Part shown: positions 41,478 to 49,712 of the stretch, piece after piece | Numbering within the stretch: position 1 is the first letter of the stretch | How the letters are laid out: each line of letters opens with the position of its first letter | From: an uncultured Acetatifactor sp. | GTDB lineage: Bacteria > Bacillota > Clostridia > Lachnospirales > Lachnospiraceae | DNA: 64,000 bases | NCBI RefSeq assembly: GCF_910585425.1 | Contig: NZ_CAJUCP010000009.1 | Location: 53,056 to 117,055, forward strand | Reading direction: 5' to 3' | The notes under the pieces: model-generated | What the model was told of the DNA's origin: nothing | Seen by the model: the letters and a program-made list of their open reading frames with translations, nothing else | Database searches by the model: none | Position numbers and translations under genes: made by a program

Positions 41478-42137
41478 CTAGTGCCCGATTGTCTCTTCCA
41501 GCTTATCCGCATCCGTAATCTCAATGACGCCCCGGCTCAGCCGGACCATCCCCTCATTTTGGAAATACCGGAGCATCCGGGTGATGACCTCCCGGTGGGA
41601 GCCCAGATGGTTGGCGATTGTCTCGTGGGTGATCTTTAACCTGTCGGTTCCCTCGATGGAGGCTTCCTCCAGGAGGAATGCCGCCAGGCGCCTGTCCAGG
41701 CTCTTCCACATGATTTGCTCCATCAGCCACATCACATCCGAAAAGCGGGAGGCCATCAGCTCATTGGTGTAATTTGCCGCCGGTGCGGATTCTTCCAGGA
41801 TGCCTTTGTAGACCTCGGTGGGCACCACCCAGAATTCCGCGTCCTTTTCCGCCGCGATCGTCACGTCGAACTGAATGGAGCGCAGCATGCAGGAGGCCGA
41901 GAACAGGCACATATCCAGTTCGAACAGGCGGTAGAGCGTAATCTCGCGGCCTTCGTCCGACAGGATGTAGACCCGAAGCTGCCCGGATTTGATCAGGAGC
42001 AGGCCGGTACAATCCATGCTTCCGTTGTGGATGACGGTCCCCTTTTTGACGCGGTGGCTTACCAGGCTGCCAAGGATGCGGGCCTGCTGTTCTGTGTCCA
42101 ATTGATCCCATATGGGAAAGCAGCTTTGAAATTCCAT
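41478..42137 (-). CDS. Crp/Fnr-family transcriptional regulator
   Basis: A 219-residue regulator with an N-terminal cyclic-nucleotide-like beta barrel (about 15-125, KKGTVIHNGSMDCTGLLLIKSG) and a C-terminal winged helix (about 145-215) with ITHETIANHLGSHREVITRML as HTH. Only a few Cys residues are visible (in CTGLL and SASCML), so no Fnr-type [4Fe-4S] cluster is evident. ATG 42137 has AGGGG upstream. It faces the thioredoxin/rhodanese/CoADR cassette and may regulate it through the TGTGA-N5-TCACA box. Confidence 0.88.
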   Translation of the reverse strand: MEFQSCFPIWDQLDTEQQARILGSLVSHRVKKGTVIHNGSMDCTGLLLIKSGQLRVYILSDEGREITLYRLFELDMCLFSASCMLRSIQFDVTIAAEKDAEFWVVPTEVYKGILEESAPAANYTNELMASRFSDVMWLMEQIMWKSLDRRLAAFLLEEASIEGTDRLKITHETIANHLGSHREVITRMLRYFQNEGMVRLSRGVIEITDADKLEETIGH

Positions 42138-42249
42138 GTTATCCCCTTTCAATCCAATCTCTGTCCCTATTGTAGCACAGATATCCGGAAAAATCACCCG
42201 CCATGGCCCAATGTAAAATATTTCTCAAAAATATATACTGTAAATAAAA

Positions 42250-42285
42250 ATATACCTTGACAGACGAGGTATATAGGGGTATATT
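42250..42285 (+). promoter_or_regulatory. PadR-cassette promoter with overlapping operator
   Basis: TTGACA (42257-42262), 17-nt spacer, TATATT (42280-42285). A perfect inverted repeat ATATACCT (42250-42257) and AGGTATAT (42267-42274), spaced by 9 nt, overlaps the -35 and spacer. This is the form of PadR operators, so autorepression is likely. Confidence 0.75.
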
Positions 42286-42306
42286 GTAACCAGAAAGGAG
42301 ATGCCT

Positions 42307-42630
42307 ATGTCGATTACGTCCGATATTTTACGGGGCCACACGGAGGCCATCATCTTGTCCCATCTGCTGGAGCAGGACAGCTACGGCTACCAGATCAACA
42401 AGGACATCATGAAGAAGACCGACAACCGGTGCGAGCTGAAGGAGGCCACGCTGTACTCCGCCTTCCGCCGCCTGGAGCAGGCGGGCTACATACGCACCTA
42501 CTGGGGCGACGAGACCGTGGGGGCCAGGCGGCGCTATTACTCCATCACGGAGGAGGGCCGTCAGGCCTATCAGTCCTACAAGCGGGACTGGGAGGAGGCC
42601 AAGCTCACCATCGACCAGCTGCTGAAATGA
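42307..42630 (+). CDS. PadR-family transcriptional repressor
   Basis: A 107-residue winged-helix protein: LRGHTEAIILSHLLEQDSYG, then KEATLYSAFRRLEQAGYIRTYW (HTH and wing) and YYSITEEGRQAYQSY, all typical of PadR. ATG 42307 is chosen because AAAGGAG ends 6 nt before it; the in-frame ATG at 42301 would abut the site. It heads a three-gene cassette with a permease-prefix membrane protein and a DUF4097 protein, a common envelope-stress arrangement in Firmicutes. Confidence 0.9.
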   Translation: MSITSDILRGHTEAIILSHLLEQDSYGYQINKDIMKKTDNRCELKEATLYSAFRRLEQAGYIRTYWGDETVGARRRYYSITEEGRQAYQSYKRDWEEAKLTIDQLLK

Positions 42631-42720
42631 GGAGGAAGCTCCGGAAATCCGAAAAAAAGCAGAAATGTAGACAGGAATGCGAACAGAAGCGCAGAAAGAA
42701 GTGCAGAAAGGAAAATAAGC

Positions 42721-43401
42721 ATGAAGGAAAAAATCACAAAGCATATCAATGAACTGTTCAGGGACGCGCCCAAGACCAGGAGGGCCGTGGAGCTGAAAGA
42801 GGAGATGACACAGAACACCATAGAGAAGTACGAGGACCTGATCGGCGAGGGCTGTCAGGAGGAGGACGCGTTCCGAATCGTGGTGGACTCCATCGGGGAC
42901 GTGACGGAGTTGTTCGAGGATCTCAAGGACAGGAGCCTGTTCCTGCTGCCGGAGGAGCAGCGGCGGAAGAGGGCAGTGCTCAAGGCAGCCGCCGTTGGGA
43001 TCTATATCTTTGCGGGGGTGGTCTTCATCATCTCCATGGTGGTCAGCGACACGTATTATGCCCTGGCGCCGGAGGGCGGCATCCTGGGGCTGGCGCTGAC
43101 GGGGCTGATCTGCATCCCGCCTACCTGTATGCTGATCTACGCGGCGAATATGTATCCCGCCTACAACAAAAAGGACGAGAACCTGGTGGAGCTGTACAAG
43201 GAGGCCGCCCACACCGGCAGGAGGGAGAGGGCAATCCGGACTTCTGTCAGCATGCTCATCTGGCTGGTGACATTGCTGCTCTATTTTGCCATCAGCATGA
43301 CTACGCAGCGGTGGGAGATCACCTGGCTGGTATTCCTGGTGGGAGCCTGCGCCCAGATGATCGAGGTGCTGGTGTTCAACATAAAGCACACCGGTTCATG
43401 A
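42721..43401 (+). CDS. Membrane protein with permease-prefix domain
   Basis: A 226-residue protein. The N-terminal 80 residues are a soluble helical domain (INELFRDAPKTRRAVELKEEM, then EDAFRIVVDSIGDVTELFEDL), the 'permease prefix domain 1' seen after PadR genes. Four hydrophobic helices follow (about 90-112, 118-140, 175-195, 200-222). Such proteins may be anti-sigma-like or membrane sensors; no enzyme motif is visible. It lies 90 nt after padR in a purine-rich spacer. Confidence 0.75.
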   Translation: MKEKITKHINELFRDAPKTRRAVELKEEMTQNTIEKYEDLIGEGCQEEDAFRIVVDSIGDVTELFEDLKDRSLFLLPEEQRRKRAVLKAAAVGIYIFAGVVFIISMVVSDTYYALAPEGGILGLALTGLICIPPTCMLIYAANMYPAYNKKDENLVELYKEAAHTGRRERAIRTSVSMLIWLVTLLLYFAISMTTQRWEITWLVFLVGACAQMIEVLVFNIKHTGS

Positions 43402-43500
43402 AGCCGGGGAATCCAGGCCTAGCCGAAGAAGGGCTGCCGGGTTGGCGGGCGCCCGGAGGCGCGCTGCGCCGCGGCAGCAGAATGGGGAGGAATAAGGATT

Positions 43501-44718
43501 ATGAAAAAAATGCAGATTGCTTTGATCGGCATAATCGGAGCGGTGATGGTCTTCCTGTGCATGGTGCTGGGGATTTCCCTGTCCAGGGGGATTCCGTCGG
43601 CCGGCGGCGGGAACTACTCGCTGGTTCAGGAGAAGAAATTCCCGGCCCAGGACATCCGGAGCCTGAAGATAGACTATGGAAAAGGCTCCTCAGGCTCCAC
43701 GGACGTGCTGTTCTATCAGGGCACAGGGGATGAAATCATCATCCGGGAATACATGAATTATGAACCAAAACAGAGCCAGCTTTCCACAATAGAGCAGTCA
43801 GGCGGGGAGCTGAGGATCCAAGGGGCGGGACATAGGTTCTTCTCCTTCCTCTCCATCGGCTTCCGGGGAGCCTATACGGAGGTGTACCTGCCTGCGGGCT
43901 TCGCCGGGGACATGGAGGCCCTGACCGTGAAGACCGTCAGCGGGGAGATATCCTCCGAAATCGGACTGACAGCCCGGGGCGGCTTCCTGGCTTCCACCAC
44001 CAGCGGCGACATGCTGTTCCCGGAGGTCCGGGCGGAGAAGATACAGGTGTCTTCCACCAGCGGCGCCATCCGCCTGGACAGTGCCCTGGCGGAAAAACTG
44101 GACATTTCCACCACCAGCGGCGATATCACGGTGGAGCAGGCCAGGGGGGAGACGAAGATATCCTCCACCAGCGGGGAGATTCGGGTATCCGCTCTGGAGG
44201 GGCCCCTGCGCACGTCCACCACCAGCGGCGACATCACGCTGGGACAGGTGACAGGCAGCATAGCGCTGTCCACCACCAGCGGCGAGATTCGGCTGGAGGA
44301 GGCCAAAGGGGATTTCGACGCGGAGAGCACCTCCGGAGATATCCGGGTGGAGAGCCTGGAGGGGAGCTTCCGGATGAGCGCCACCAGCGGGGAGCTCTCC
44401 GTCTCCAGGGCAAGCGGCTTTGGCACGGCCCATTCCGTCTCCGGGGACATCCGCATCTTCCTGGCGGACCTGGCGGGAGACATGGACATCTCCACCACCA
44501 GCGGGACGGTGGACCTGGCGTTCCCGGAGGCTTCGGATTTCCGCTTCCGCTTCGGCACCACCAGCGGGGACTGCGGGACATTCTTCGACGATGCGCTGTC
44601 CTTTGACAAGAGAGGTAAGAACGCGGAAGGGGAGCTTGGAGCGGGAACCCATTCCGTGGAGATATCCACGGTCAGCGGAGATCTGGACATAAGGGAATTT
44701 CAGGGCGGAGATTTGTAA
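43501..44718 (+). CDS. DUF4097-family beta-strand repeat protein
   Basis: A 405-residue protein with an N-terminal membrane anchor (about 5-27) and then a beta-solenoid-like array. The motif STTSGDI or close variants recurs at least ten times with about 18-20 residue spacing between 150 and 400. DUF4097 proteins are extracytoplasmic and are usually cotranscribed with PadR and a prefix-domain protein, as here. The function is unknown, possibly envelope adhesion or sensing. GGGGAGGAATAAGGATT precedes the ATG. Confidence 0.88.
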   Translation: MKKMQIALIGIIGAVMVFLCMVLGISLSRGIPSAGGGNYSLVQEKKFPAQDIRSLKIDYGKGSSGSTDVLFYQGTGDEIIIREYMNYEPKQSQLSTIEQSGGELRIQGAGHRFFSFLSIGFRGAYTEVYLPAGFAGDMEALTVKTVSGEISSEIGLTARGGFLASTTSGDMLFPEVRAEKIQVSSTSGAIRLDSALAEKLDISTTSGDITVEQARGETKISSTSGEIRVSALEGPLRTSTTSGDITLGQVTGSIALSTTSGEIRLEEAKGDFDAESTSGDIRVESLEGSFRMSATSGELSVSRASGFGTAHSVSGDIRIFLADLAGDMDISTTSGTVDLAFPEASDFRFRFGTTSGDCGTFFDDALSFDKRGKNAEGELGAGTHSVEISTVSGDLDIREFQGGDL

Positions 44719-44725
44719 AAAAGCT

Positions 44726-44754
44726 TTGTATTTCCGGCTCAAATAAGGTAGGAT
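44726..44754 (+). promoter_or_regulatory. Probable promoter of the Nudix/aldo-keto reductase pair
   Basis: TTGTAT (44726-44731), 17-nt spacer, TAGGAT (44749-44754), 93 nt before the Nudix start. Confidence 0.45.
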
Positions 44755-44846
44755 AAAGATACAGACCAGAAATGTCATGAAAAGCATAAAGCAGCCTCAG
44801 GGCGGGAAGCGAAGAGGCGCAGGCTGGAACAGGAGGAATGAGCCCC

Positions 44847-45527
44847 ATGGCACAGAGACCGGAAATCAAGAGAGAAAACGTAAAGACCCTGTTTGAATCC
44901 CCCTATCTGCGGGTGGCGGATCTGCAGTACGCCCCGGGGAAGCACTATTATGACGCCACCAGGCGGGATATGGAGAACCTTACCGCCGTAAAGTCGGATG
45001 CGGAGTTCGAGGCCATGCTGGCGGACGCGGTGAGCTGCTTCGTCATCCTGGACGGGGAGGGGGAGGAGCCCAGGCTGTTGCTGTCTTATGAATTCCGCTA
45101 CCCTGCGGGCCAGTACCTGCTCAGCGTGCCCGCGGGCCTCATAGACGAGGAGGACAGGGGGAGGGAAGATGCCCTTGTCTTCACTGCCGTCCGGGAGATC
45201 AGGGAGGAGACCGGGCTGGAGGTTCGGGACACCGACACAGTCAGGGTGGTGAATCCCCTGGTCTTTTCCACGCCGGGGCTGACGGACGAGAGCAATGCGC
45301 TGATCTGCGCCGTGCTGCGTTCCGCCAGGCCCACCGACCTGTCCCAGGAGGGGGCGGTGGGCTCCGAGCTGTTCGACGGGTTCTGCCTTCTGACCAAGGC
45401 CCAGGCCAGGGAGATCCTGCGGACAGGCAGAGACCCGCGGGGGAAATATTATCCCCTGTATACCTGGGCGGCGCTGCTGTACTTCGTGTCGGATATGTGG
45501 CGGGAGGAGACGGACGGCGGTATATGA
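44847..45527 (+). CDS. Nudix hydrolase (ADP-ribose pyrophosphatase type)
   Basis: A 226-residue hydrolase. The Nudix box is present near 98-120, from GLIDEEDRGREDALVF to AVREIREETGLEV (GX5EX7REUXEEXGU), preceded by LLSVPAG as in ADP-ribose pyrophosphatases. It cleaves nucleoside diphosphates linked to other moieties with Mg ions. AGGAGG at 831-836 favours ATG 44847 over ATG 44838, which is only one base from the site. An aldo/keto reductase gene follows in the same direction. Confidence 0.88.
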   Translation: MAQRPEIKRENVKTLFESPYLRVADLQYAPGKHYYDATRRDMENLTAVKSDAEFEAMLADAVSCFVILDGEGEEPRLLLSYEFRYPAGQYLLSVPAGLIDEEDRGREDALVFTAVREIREETGLEVRDTDTVRVVNPLVFSTPGLTDESNALICAVLRSARPTDLSQEGAVGSELFDGFCLLTKAQAREILRTGRDPRGKYYPLYTWAALLYFVSDMWREETDGGI

Positions 45528-45595
45528 AGGGAAAATCCCAGACCTGACAACCCGAGACCGGAGGATTAAACCAGAAAGACGGAGGAATCAAACTC

Positions 45596-46513
45596 ATGAA
45601 AATGCTGAAAATCAATGATAACGTGCCGGAGGCATCGGCCATCGGCCTGGGATGCATGCGGATCACCGGCCTGGACGGCAGCAAGGCCGTGCGGGAGCTG
45701 GTGGAGGCTTCCATGGAGGCGGGCATCAATTTCTTCGACCACGCGGACATCTACGCGAAAGGAGAGGCGGAGAGCCGGTTCGGGGAGATACTGACGCCGG
45801 AATTGCGCAGCCGCATGGTGATACAGACCAAGTGCGCCATCCGCCCGGGCACTTGCTACGATTTTTCGAAGGAACATATCCTGGAATCCGTGGATGGGAG
45901 CCTGAGGAGGCTTGGCACGGACTACATCGACATCCTGCTGCTGCACCGCCCGGACGCGCTGATGGAGCCGGAGGAGGTGGCGGAGGCCTTCGATATCCTG
46001 AAAAAGGCCGGAAAAGTCCGCGCCTTTGGCGTCAGCAACCATAATCCCATGCAGATAGAGCTGCTGAACAGCTGCCTGGCGGAGCCCCTGTGCGTGAACC
46101 AGATACAGTATTCCGTGGCCCACTGCCCCACCATTGACGCAGGCCTCAATGTGAATATCTGTAATGACGCGGGCTGCAGCAGGGACAGCAGCGTGATTGA
46201 ATACTGCAGATTGAAGAAGATGACTATACAGGCGTGGTCGCCCTTCCTCTACGGCATGTTCGAGGGCGTCTACATCGGAAACGAGAAATTCCCGGAGCTG
46301 AACCGGGTCATGGACCGCCTGGCGGAAGAATACCAGGTGACGCCCAACGCCATCGCCGTGGCGTGGATCATGCGCCATCCCGCCCATATCCAGACCATCG
46401 TGGGGAGCACCAATGCACAGCGGGTGCGGGATGTCTGCAAGGCCTCCTATATCCGCCTGACCAGGGAGGAATGGTATGAGATGTACCTGGCGGCGGGGAA
46501 GAAGCTGCCCTGA
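45596..46513 (+). CDS. Aldo/keto reductase (YdhF-like)
   Basis: A 305-residue NADPH-dependent reductase with a TIM-barrel. The catalytic tetrad is partly visible: Asp and Tyr in FFDHADIYAKGEAES near 42-56, Lys in VIQTKCAIRPG near 83, and His in LLLHRPDAL near 120. The cofactor-binding end GSTNAQRVRDVC is near 274. It resembles the YdhF group. Substrate unknown. GGAGGAATCAAACTC precedes the ATG with a fairly long gap. It ends convergent with the histidine kinase gene. Confidence 0.9.
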   Translation: MKMLKINDNVPEASAIGLGCMRITGLDGSKAVRELVEASMEAGINFFDHADIYAKGEAESRFGEILTPELRSRMVIQTKCAIRPGTCYDFSKEHILESVDGSLRRLGTDYIDILLLHRPDALMEPEEVAEAFDILKKAGKVRAFGVSNHNPMQIELLNSCLAEPLCVNQIQYSVAHCPTIDAGLNVNICNDAGCSRDSSVIEYCRLKKMTIQAWSPFLYGMFEGVYIGNEKFPELNRVMDRLAEEYQVTPNAIAVAWIMRHPAHIQTIVGSTNAQRVRDVCKASYIRLTREEWYEMYLAAGKKLP

Positions 46514-46588
46514 AGAGGCGGCGGAAGGATTTGGGCGGTTTCAGGGGGCGGGATTTTCCGCGGCGATGAGACAGGCTTAAAGACCGGA

Positions 46589-47686
46589 TCAGGGGGCTGT
46601 GTGCACAGATGGCCCGCTGTTCGGTGGGTCTGAAGCAGTCGGTCCGCTGTCGGGCGGGCAATCCTCCGTCCTGCTGTCGGCCTGGGGCGGGGGGAAGGGT
46701 GGTGGTGCAGAGGCGGTTCCCTTGACCAAGGTCAGGACAAAACAGACGGCGGTCTGTCCATGACATCCGTTCCCTCTGTCGGCGGGATCCTTAGCAGCGG
46801 GGAGGGCCTGGGCCGTCAGGGAGCCGCCCATGGCCTCTGCCAGGGATCTGGCTATGGTCAGCCCCAGGCCGGAGCTGCCTTTTTTCCGGGTGGCATCGTT
46901 TCTGTAAAAACGGTTAAATAGATTCGGAATATCACCCTCCTTTATTTCCAGGGAATCATTTTGAAAAAGAATCTGAACCTGCCCACAGTCCTCCAGGATG
47001 CGGATATCCAGATAACTGTGGGCATATCTTCCTGCATTCTGGAGCATGTTCGCGAAGATGCGCTCACAGGCGTCCCTGTTTCCCAGCGCCATCACGGGAT
47101 GCTCCGGCAAGTGGCCCTCCAGGGAGAACCCTTCTCTTTCCAGGGAGCCGTAATTGTCCGCAAGGCACTCCCGCAGAAGCCTGCACACGTCCAGCCGCTC
47201 CGCCTCCAGGGAGAAATCCCTGCCGTTTACCCGGGAAAAGGCGTAGAACTGGGAGACGAGATGCTCCATGGAGCGGGCGTTCCGCTCCAGCACATCCAGG
47301 GATTCCTCCAGCCGGAAGGAGGCGCTCCCCGCGGGAGCCTTCAGCCATTTCAGATACCCCAAAATGACCGTCAGGGGCGTGCGCAGGTCATGGCTGATGT
47401 CCTCGATCTGCTGCTGGAATTCCCGCTCCCGCCTTTCATGGCGCAGGCGCTCCCTTCGTATCTGCTCCAGAGCGCCGTTGATGGATTTCAGCAGCCGCTC
47501 CAGCCCTTTGTCCGGCAGGGGCAGACGAAGGATTCTGTTTTGGAGCACACAGCCCTGGATTTCCGTGAGCTCCAGCGCCGTCTCCCGGAGTGCATGCTCC
47601 AATGCGAAATACCGGAGAGCAAAATACGCCGAAGCGGCCATGAAAAACACCAGTCCCAAATCCTTTATCAGGAGAAAATTTCCCAT
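46589..47686 (-). CDS. Histidine kinase of the interrupted two-component/ABC module
   Basis: A 365-residue kinase with one N-terminal membrane helix (FLLIKDLGLVFFMAASAYFA) and no sensor domain. The H-box is IEDISHDLRTPLTVILGYLKWL near 110-130, the N-box ANMLQNAGRYAHSY near 245, and the G-box SSGLGLTIARSLAEAMGG near 295. The last 40 residues are Pro/Ser-rich low complexity, beyond the usual end. The start at 47686 has GGAGGATCGAG upstream; the much longer open frame to 48046 overlaps the permease gene and is not coding. Its response regulator is likely that at 59525, now 9.8 kb away across the mobile element. Confidence 0.85.
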   Translation of the reverse strand: MGNFLLIKDLGLVFFMAASAYFALRYFALEHALRETALELTEIQGCVLQNRILRLPLPDKGLERLLKSINGALEQIRRERLRHERREREFQQQIEDISHDLRTPLTVILGYLKWLKAPAGSASFRLEESLDVLERNARSMEHLVSQFYAFSRVNGRDFSLEAERLDVCRLLRECLADNYGSLEREGFSLEGHLPEHPVMALGNRDACERIFANMLQNAGRYAHSYLDIRILEDCGQVQILFQNDSLEIKEGDIPNLFNRFYRNDATRKKGSSGLGLTIARSLAEAMGGSLTAQALPAAKDPADRGNGCHGQTAVCFVLTLVKGTASAPPPFPPPQADSRTEDCPPDSGPTASDPPNSGPSVHTAP

Positions 47687-47784
47687 CTCGATCCTCCGCA
47701 CGAAAGCAGCCCCGCAGACACGAGGGCAGAATCCCATGTACTGCTCCGGGGCGAAAATTGCCGCGCCCCGGCACGCCGTCTGTA

Positions 47785-48567
47785 TCAAATGTCCCGTTTC
47801 CTCAATAATAGCACACCTGCCAGGCCGAACACAAGGATTCCGGCCGCGCCTGAGATGAGGCATCTGGCCATGCCCGCCCCGGTGTCCCATATGGCCACGC
47901 ATTCCGACATGTTGACCCGCGTCCCTGCCGGGATGAAGTTGGCGGGCATCCACATGGCCGCATCCATGAGCGCGTCCCCTCCAAAGGGCAGGAGTATCCC
48001 GGCGAACAGCAGGAGCTTGGGCAGGAACAGCATCACCGCCAGCCATGTGAGGACGCTGAAAAATCTGTTTTCAAAGAGGTCCAGCGCCACCACCGCCAGG
48101 ATCAGGGAGCCGGTGGCGATCAGGGACATGGCAGGGATCTCCAGCAGCATATCCTGGATGGTGGTGGGGCCCGCGTCATGCAGCAGCAGCGCAGCGCTTC
48201 CGATATACACCGGCAGCAGCACCGCCAGCAGGAGCAGAGAGACTGCGAAGCTGACGATACATTTCCCGGCGAAGAGCTGCATCCGGGAAATGCCATAGGC
48301 GATGCTGTTCCCCATGGTGCCGCTTCGCCTGTCCGATTCATACAGCATGGCGGCCACATCGGCGGCTACATAGCAGTACATCATAGGCACGGACACCAGC
48401 ATGGAATAGGAGAAGGAGGCGGAGCCGTAGCGGAAATGCTCCACGTCCTTCATCAGGAACAGGGTCAGGTTCATGGCCAGGATGATTGCCAGCAGGCTTA
48501 TGAAGGTCCCGCGGATCTCCCTGCTGTGCGCCGCGCGGTAGAGCTCGCTTTTGATATAGTTCAACAT
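47785..48567 (-). CDS. ABC-2 type permease of the interrupted module
   Basis: A 260-residue membrane protein with six helices (about 20-40, 55-75, 100-130, 145-165, 175-200, 230-255). The sequence MLNYIKSELYRAAHSREIRG at the start and ESDRRSGTMGNSIAYGISR near 78 are typical of ABC-2 permeases in peptide-resistance transporters (lantibiotic immunity type). Start ATG 48567 lies in the last bases of the ATPase gene. It is followed by the kinase gene. Confidence 0.85.
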   Translation of the reverse strand: MLNYIKSELYRAAHSREIRGTFISLLAIILAMNLTLFLMKDVEHFRYGSASFSYSMLVSVPMMYCYVAADVAAMLYESDRRSGTMGNSIAYGISRMQLFAGKCIVSFAVSLLLLAVLLPVYIGSAALLLHDAGPTTIQDMLLEIPAMSLIATGSLILAVVALDLFENRFFSVLTWLAVMLFLPKLLLFAGILLPFGGDALMDAAMWMPANFIPAGTRVNMSECVAIWDTGAGMARCLISGAAGILVFGLAGVLLLRKRDI

Positions 48568-49487
48568 GATGCTTTCCCTCCGTTCTTCAGGTTCAGGTAA
48601 TAGTCCTCCAGAGAGGCGGACCTGCGCTCCAGCCTCAGGATGCAGAGCCCGTGCTCCATGGCCAGGCGGCTGTAGGCCCCGGGCTCCCGGCGGAAGCCGC
48701 GGATCTGTATGGTGCCCTCCGGGAGCACCCGCCAGTCCTCCTCCGGGAAATGCTTTGCCAGCAGGGCGGCGTACTTTTCCGTGTCCTCCACGGCGATGTC
48801 CAGACGGTCCGCGCATTTTTCACACAGCTCCCGGGCGGATATCTCCTCCAGCAGCTTCCCCCTGCTCAGGAACCCGAACACGGTGGCGGTCTGCTGGAGC
48901 TCGGGCAGGATATGGCTGGACAGCAGGATGGTGATGCGCTTCTCCGTGCTCAGCCTCTGGAGCAGGGCGCGCAGCTCCACGATGCCGCTGGGATCCAGGC
49001 CGTTGACGGGCTCGTCCAGAATTAGCAGCGCAGGCTCCCCCAACAGGGCGATGGCAAGGCCCAGCCGCTGTTTCTGGCCCAGGGAGAGATGCCTGCATTT
49101 TTCCCGGCGCTTTTCCCGTATGTCCACAAGCTCCATAATCTGCTCCACCTTTTTCCTTCCCGGGATGCCCTTTTGGATGCGGTAGTATTCCAGGGTGCGC
49201 TCCACGGTCATATTGGGGAAAAAGCCGGGATGTTCGATTATGGCGCCCATCTGCCTGCGGCAGCGGCGCAGTTCCTTTTCCCCGGACTGGCCGAACAGGC
49301 GGATCTCCCCTGCGGTGGGGAAGATATGCCCTGCCAGGAGCTTTAAAAGGGTGGACTTCCCCGCGCCATTGTCGCCGATCAGCCCGTAGATGCTCCCGGG
49401 CGTCACCTTCAGGGTCACCCCATCCAGGGCCGGGACAGAGCGGTATTTTTTGGTGATCTGCCGCGCTTCTATGATATAGTCATTCAT
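48561..49487 (-). CDS. ABC transporter ATP-binding protein of the interrupted module
   Basis: A 308-residue ATPase with Walker A GDNGAGKSTLLKLLAG near 38, Q-loop MGAIIEHPGFFPNMT, signature HLSLGQKQRLGLAIAL near 133 and Walker B LLILDEPVNGLDP near 155. It is the BcrA/DrrA-like group used in bacitracin- or lantibiotic-resistance exporters. RBS AAAAGGAGGCCAGAA. Its promoter (49544-49572) and tandem repeat operator (49568-49600) lie just upstream, at the left boundary of the mobile element. Confidence 0.9.
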   Translation of the reverse strand: MNDYIIEARQITKKYRSVPALDGVTLKVTPGSIYGLIGDNGAGKSTLLKLLAGHIFPTAGEIRLFGQSGEKELRRCRRQMGAIIEHPGFFPNMTVERTLEYYRIQKGIPGRKKVEQIMELVDIREKRREKCRHLSLGQKQRLGLAIALLGEPALLILDEPVNGLDPSGIVELRALLQRLSTEKRITILLSSHILPELQQTATVFGFLSRGKLLEEISARELCEKCADRLDIAVEDTEKYAALLAKHFPEEDWRVLPEGTIQIRGFRREPGAYSRLAMEHGLCILRLERRSASLEDYYLNLKNGGKASC

Positions 49488-49543
49488 TTCTGGCCTCCTT
49501 TTCGCCGTTTCGCCGGTGTGTGCTTTTCCGGCTGACAGGTATC

Positions 49544-49572
49544 ATTATAGACCATGGGGGGTTAATAAGTCA
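49544..49572 (-). promoter_or_regulatory. Promoter of the ABC/kinase operon
   Basis: On the minus strand, -10 TATAAT (49549-49544) and, 17 nt upstream, weak -35 TGACTT (49572-49567), which overlaps the last of three 11-bp repeats. A poor -35 with an overlapping regulator site fits activation by a response regulator. Confidence 0.6.
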
Positions 49573-49600
49573 TAAAGAACTTTTAAAGATGTCGTAAAGA
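49568..49600 (-). promoter_or_regulatory. Three tandem 11-bp repeats, response-regulator operator
   Basis: Reading on the minus strand, TCTTTACGACA, TCTTTAAAAGT and TCTTTATGACT follow each other without gap (49600-49590, 49589-49579, 49578-49568). TCTTTA is conserved every 11 bp, the classical format for OmpR/PhoB-family dimers. The first two repeats fall within the direct repeat bounding the mobile element. Confidence 0.65.
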
Positions 49601-49603
49601 TTT
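49581..49603. other. attL core: 23-bp direct repeat at the left end of the mobile element
   Basis: The 23 bp from 49581 (TTTTAAAGATGTCGTAAAGA and TTT) recur exactly at 59385-59407. The copies bracket an integrase gene and phage-like genes, so they are the best candidates for recombination cores. This copy overlaps the operator of the ABC operon. Confidence 0.8.
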
Positions 49604-49646
49604 GCGGAGAGGAATGCCGGAAATATGCGGTTTTCCTGACTCGGTG

Positions 49647-49667
49647 TCACTAGTAGAGTCACTAGTA
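49647..49667. repeat. Left tandem TCACTAGTA sites (candidate integrase arm sites)
   Basis: TCACTAGTAG followed after two bases by TCACTAGTA at 49647-49667. The same double motif occurs just inside the right end at 59257-59277. Paired 9-10 bp sites near both ends are the usual layout of integrase arm-binding sites. Confidence 0.6.
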
Positions 49668-49712
49668 AAAAGTAGGGCATGGTGCTAAAGTCAGCATTCA
49701 GGCCCTACTTTT
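49668..49712 (-). terminator. Terminator of the integrase gene
   Basis: AAAAGTAGGGC (49668-49678) pairs perfectly with 49702-49712. The integrase stop codon lies in the loop, and on the minus strand a T-run follows the stem. Confidence 0.75.

Noticed and set aside
47687..48046. N-terminal extension of the kinase reading
   Set aside because: It runs through the permease gene in another frame, has shadow composition, and a good ribosome site sits at 47686.
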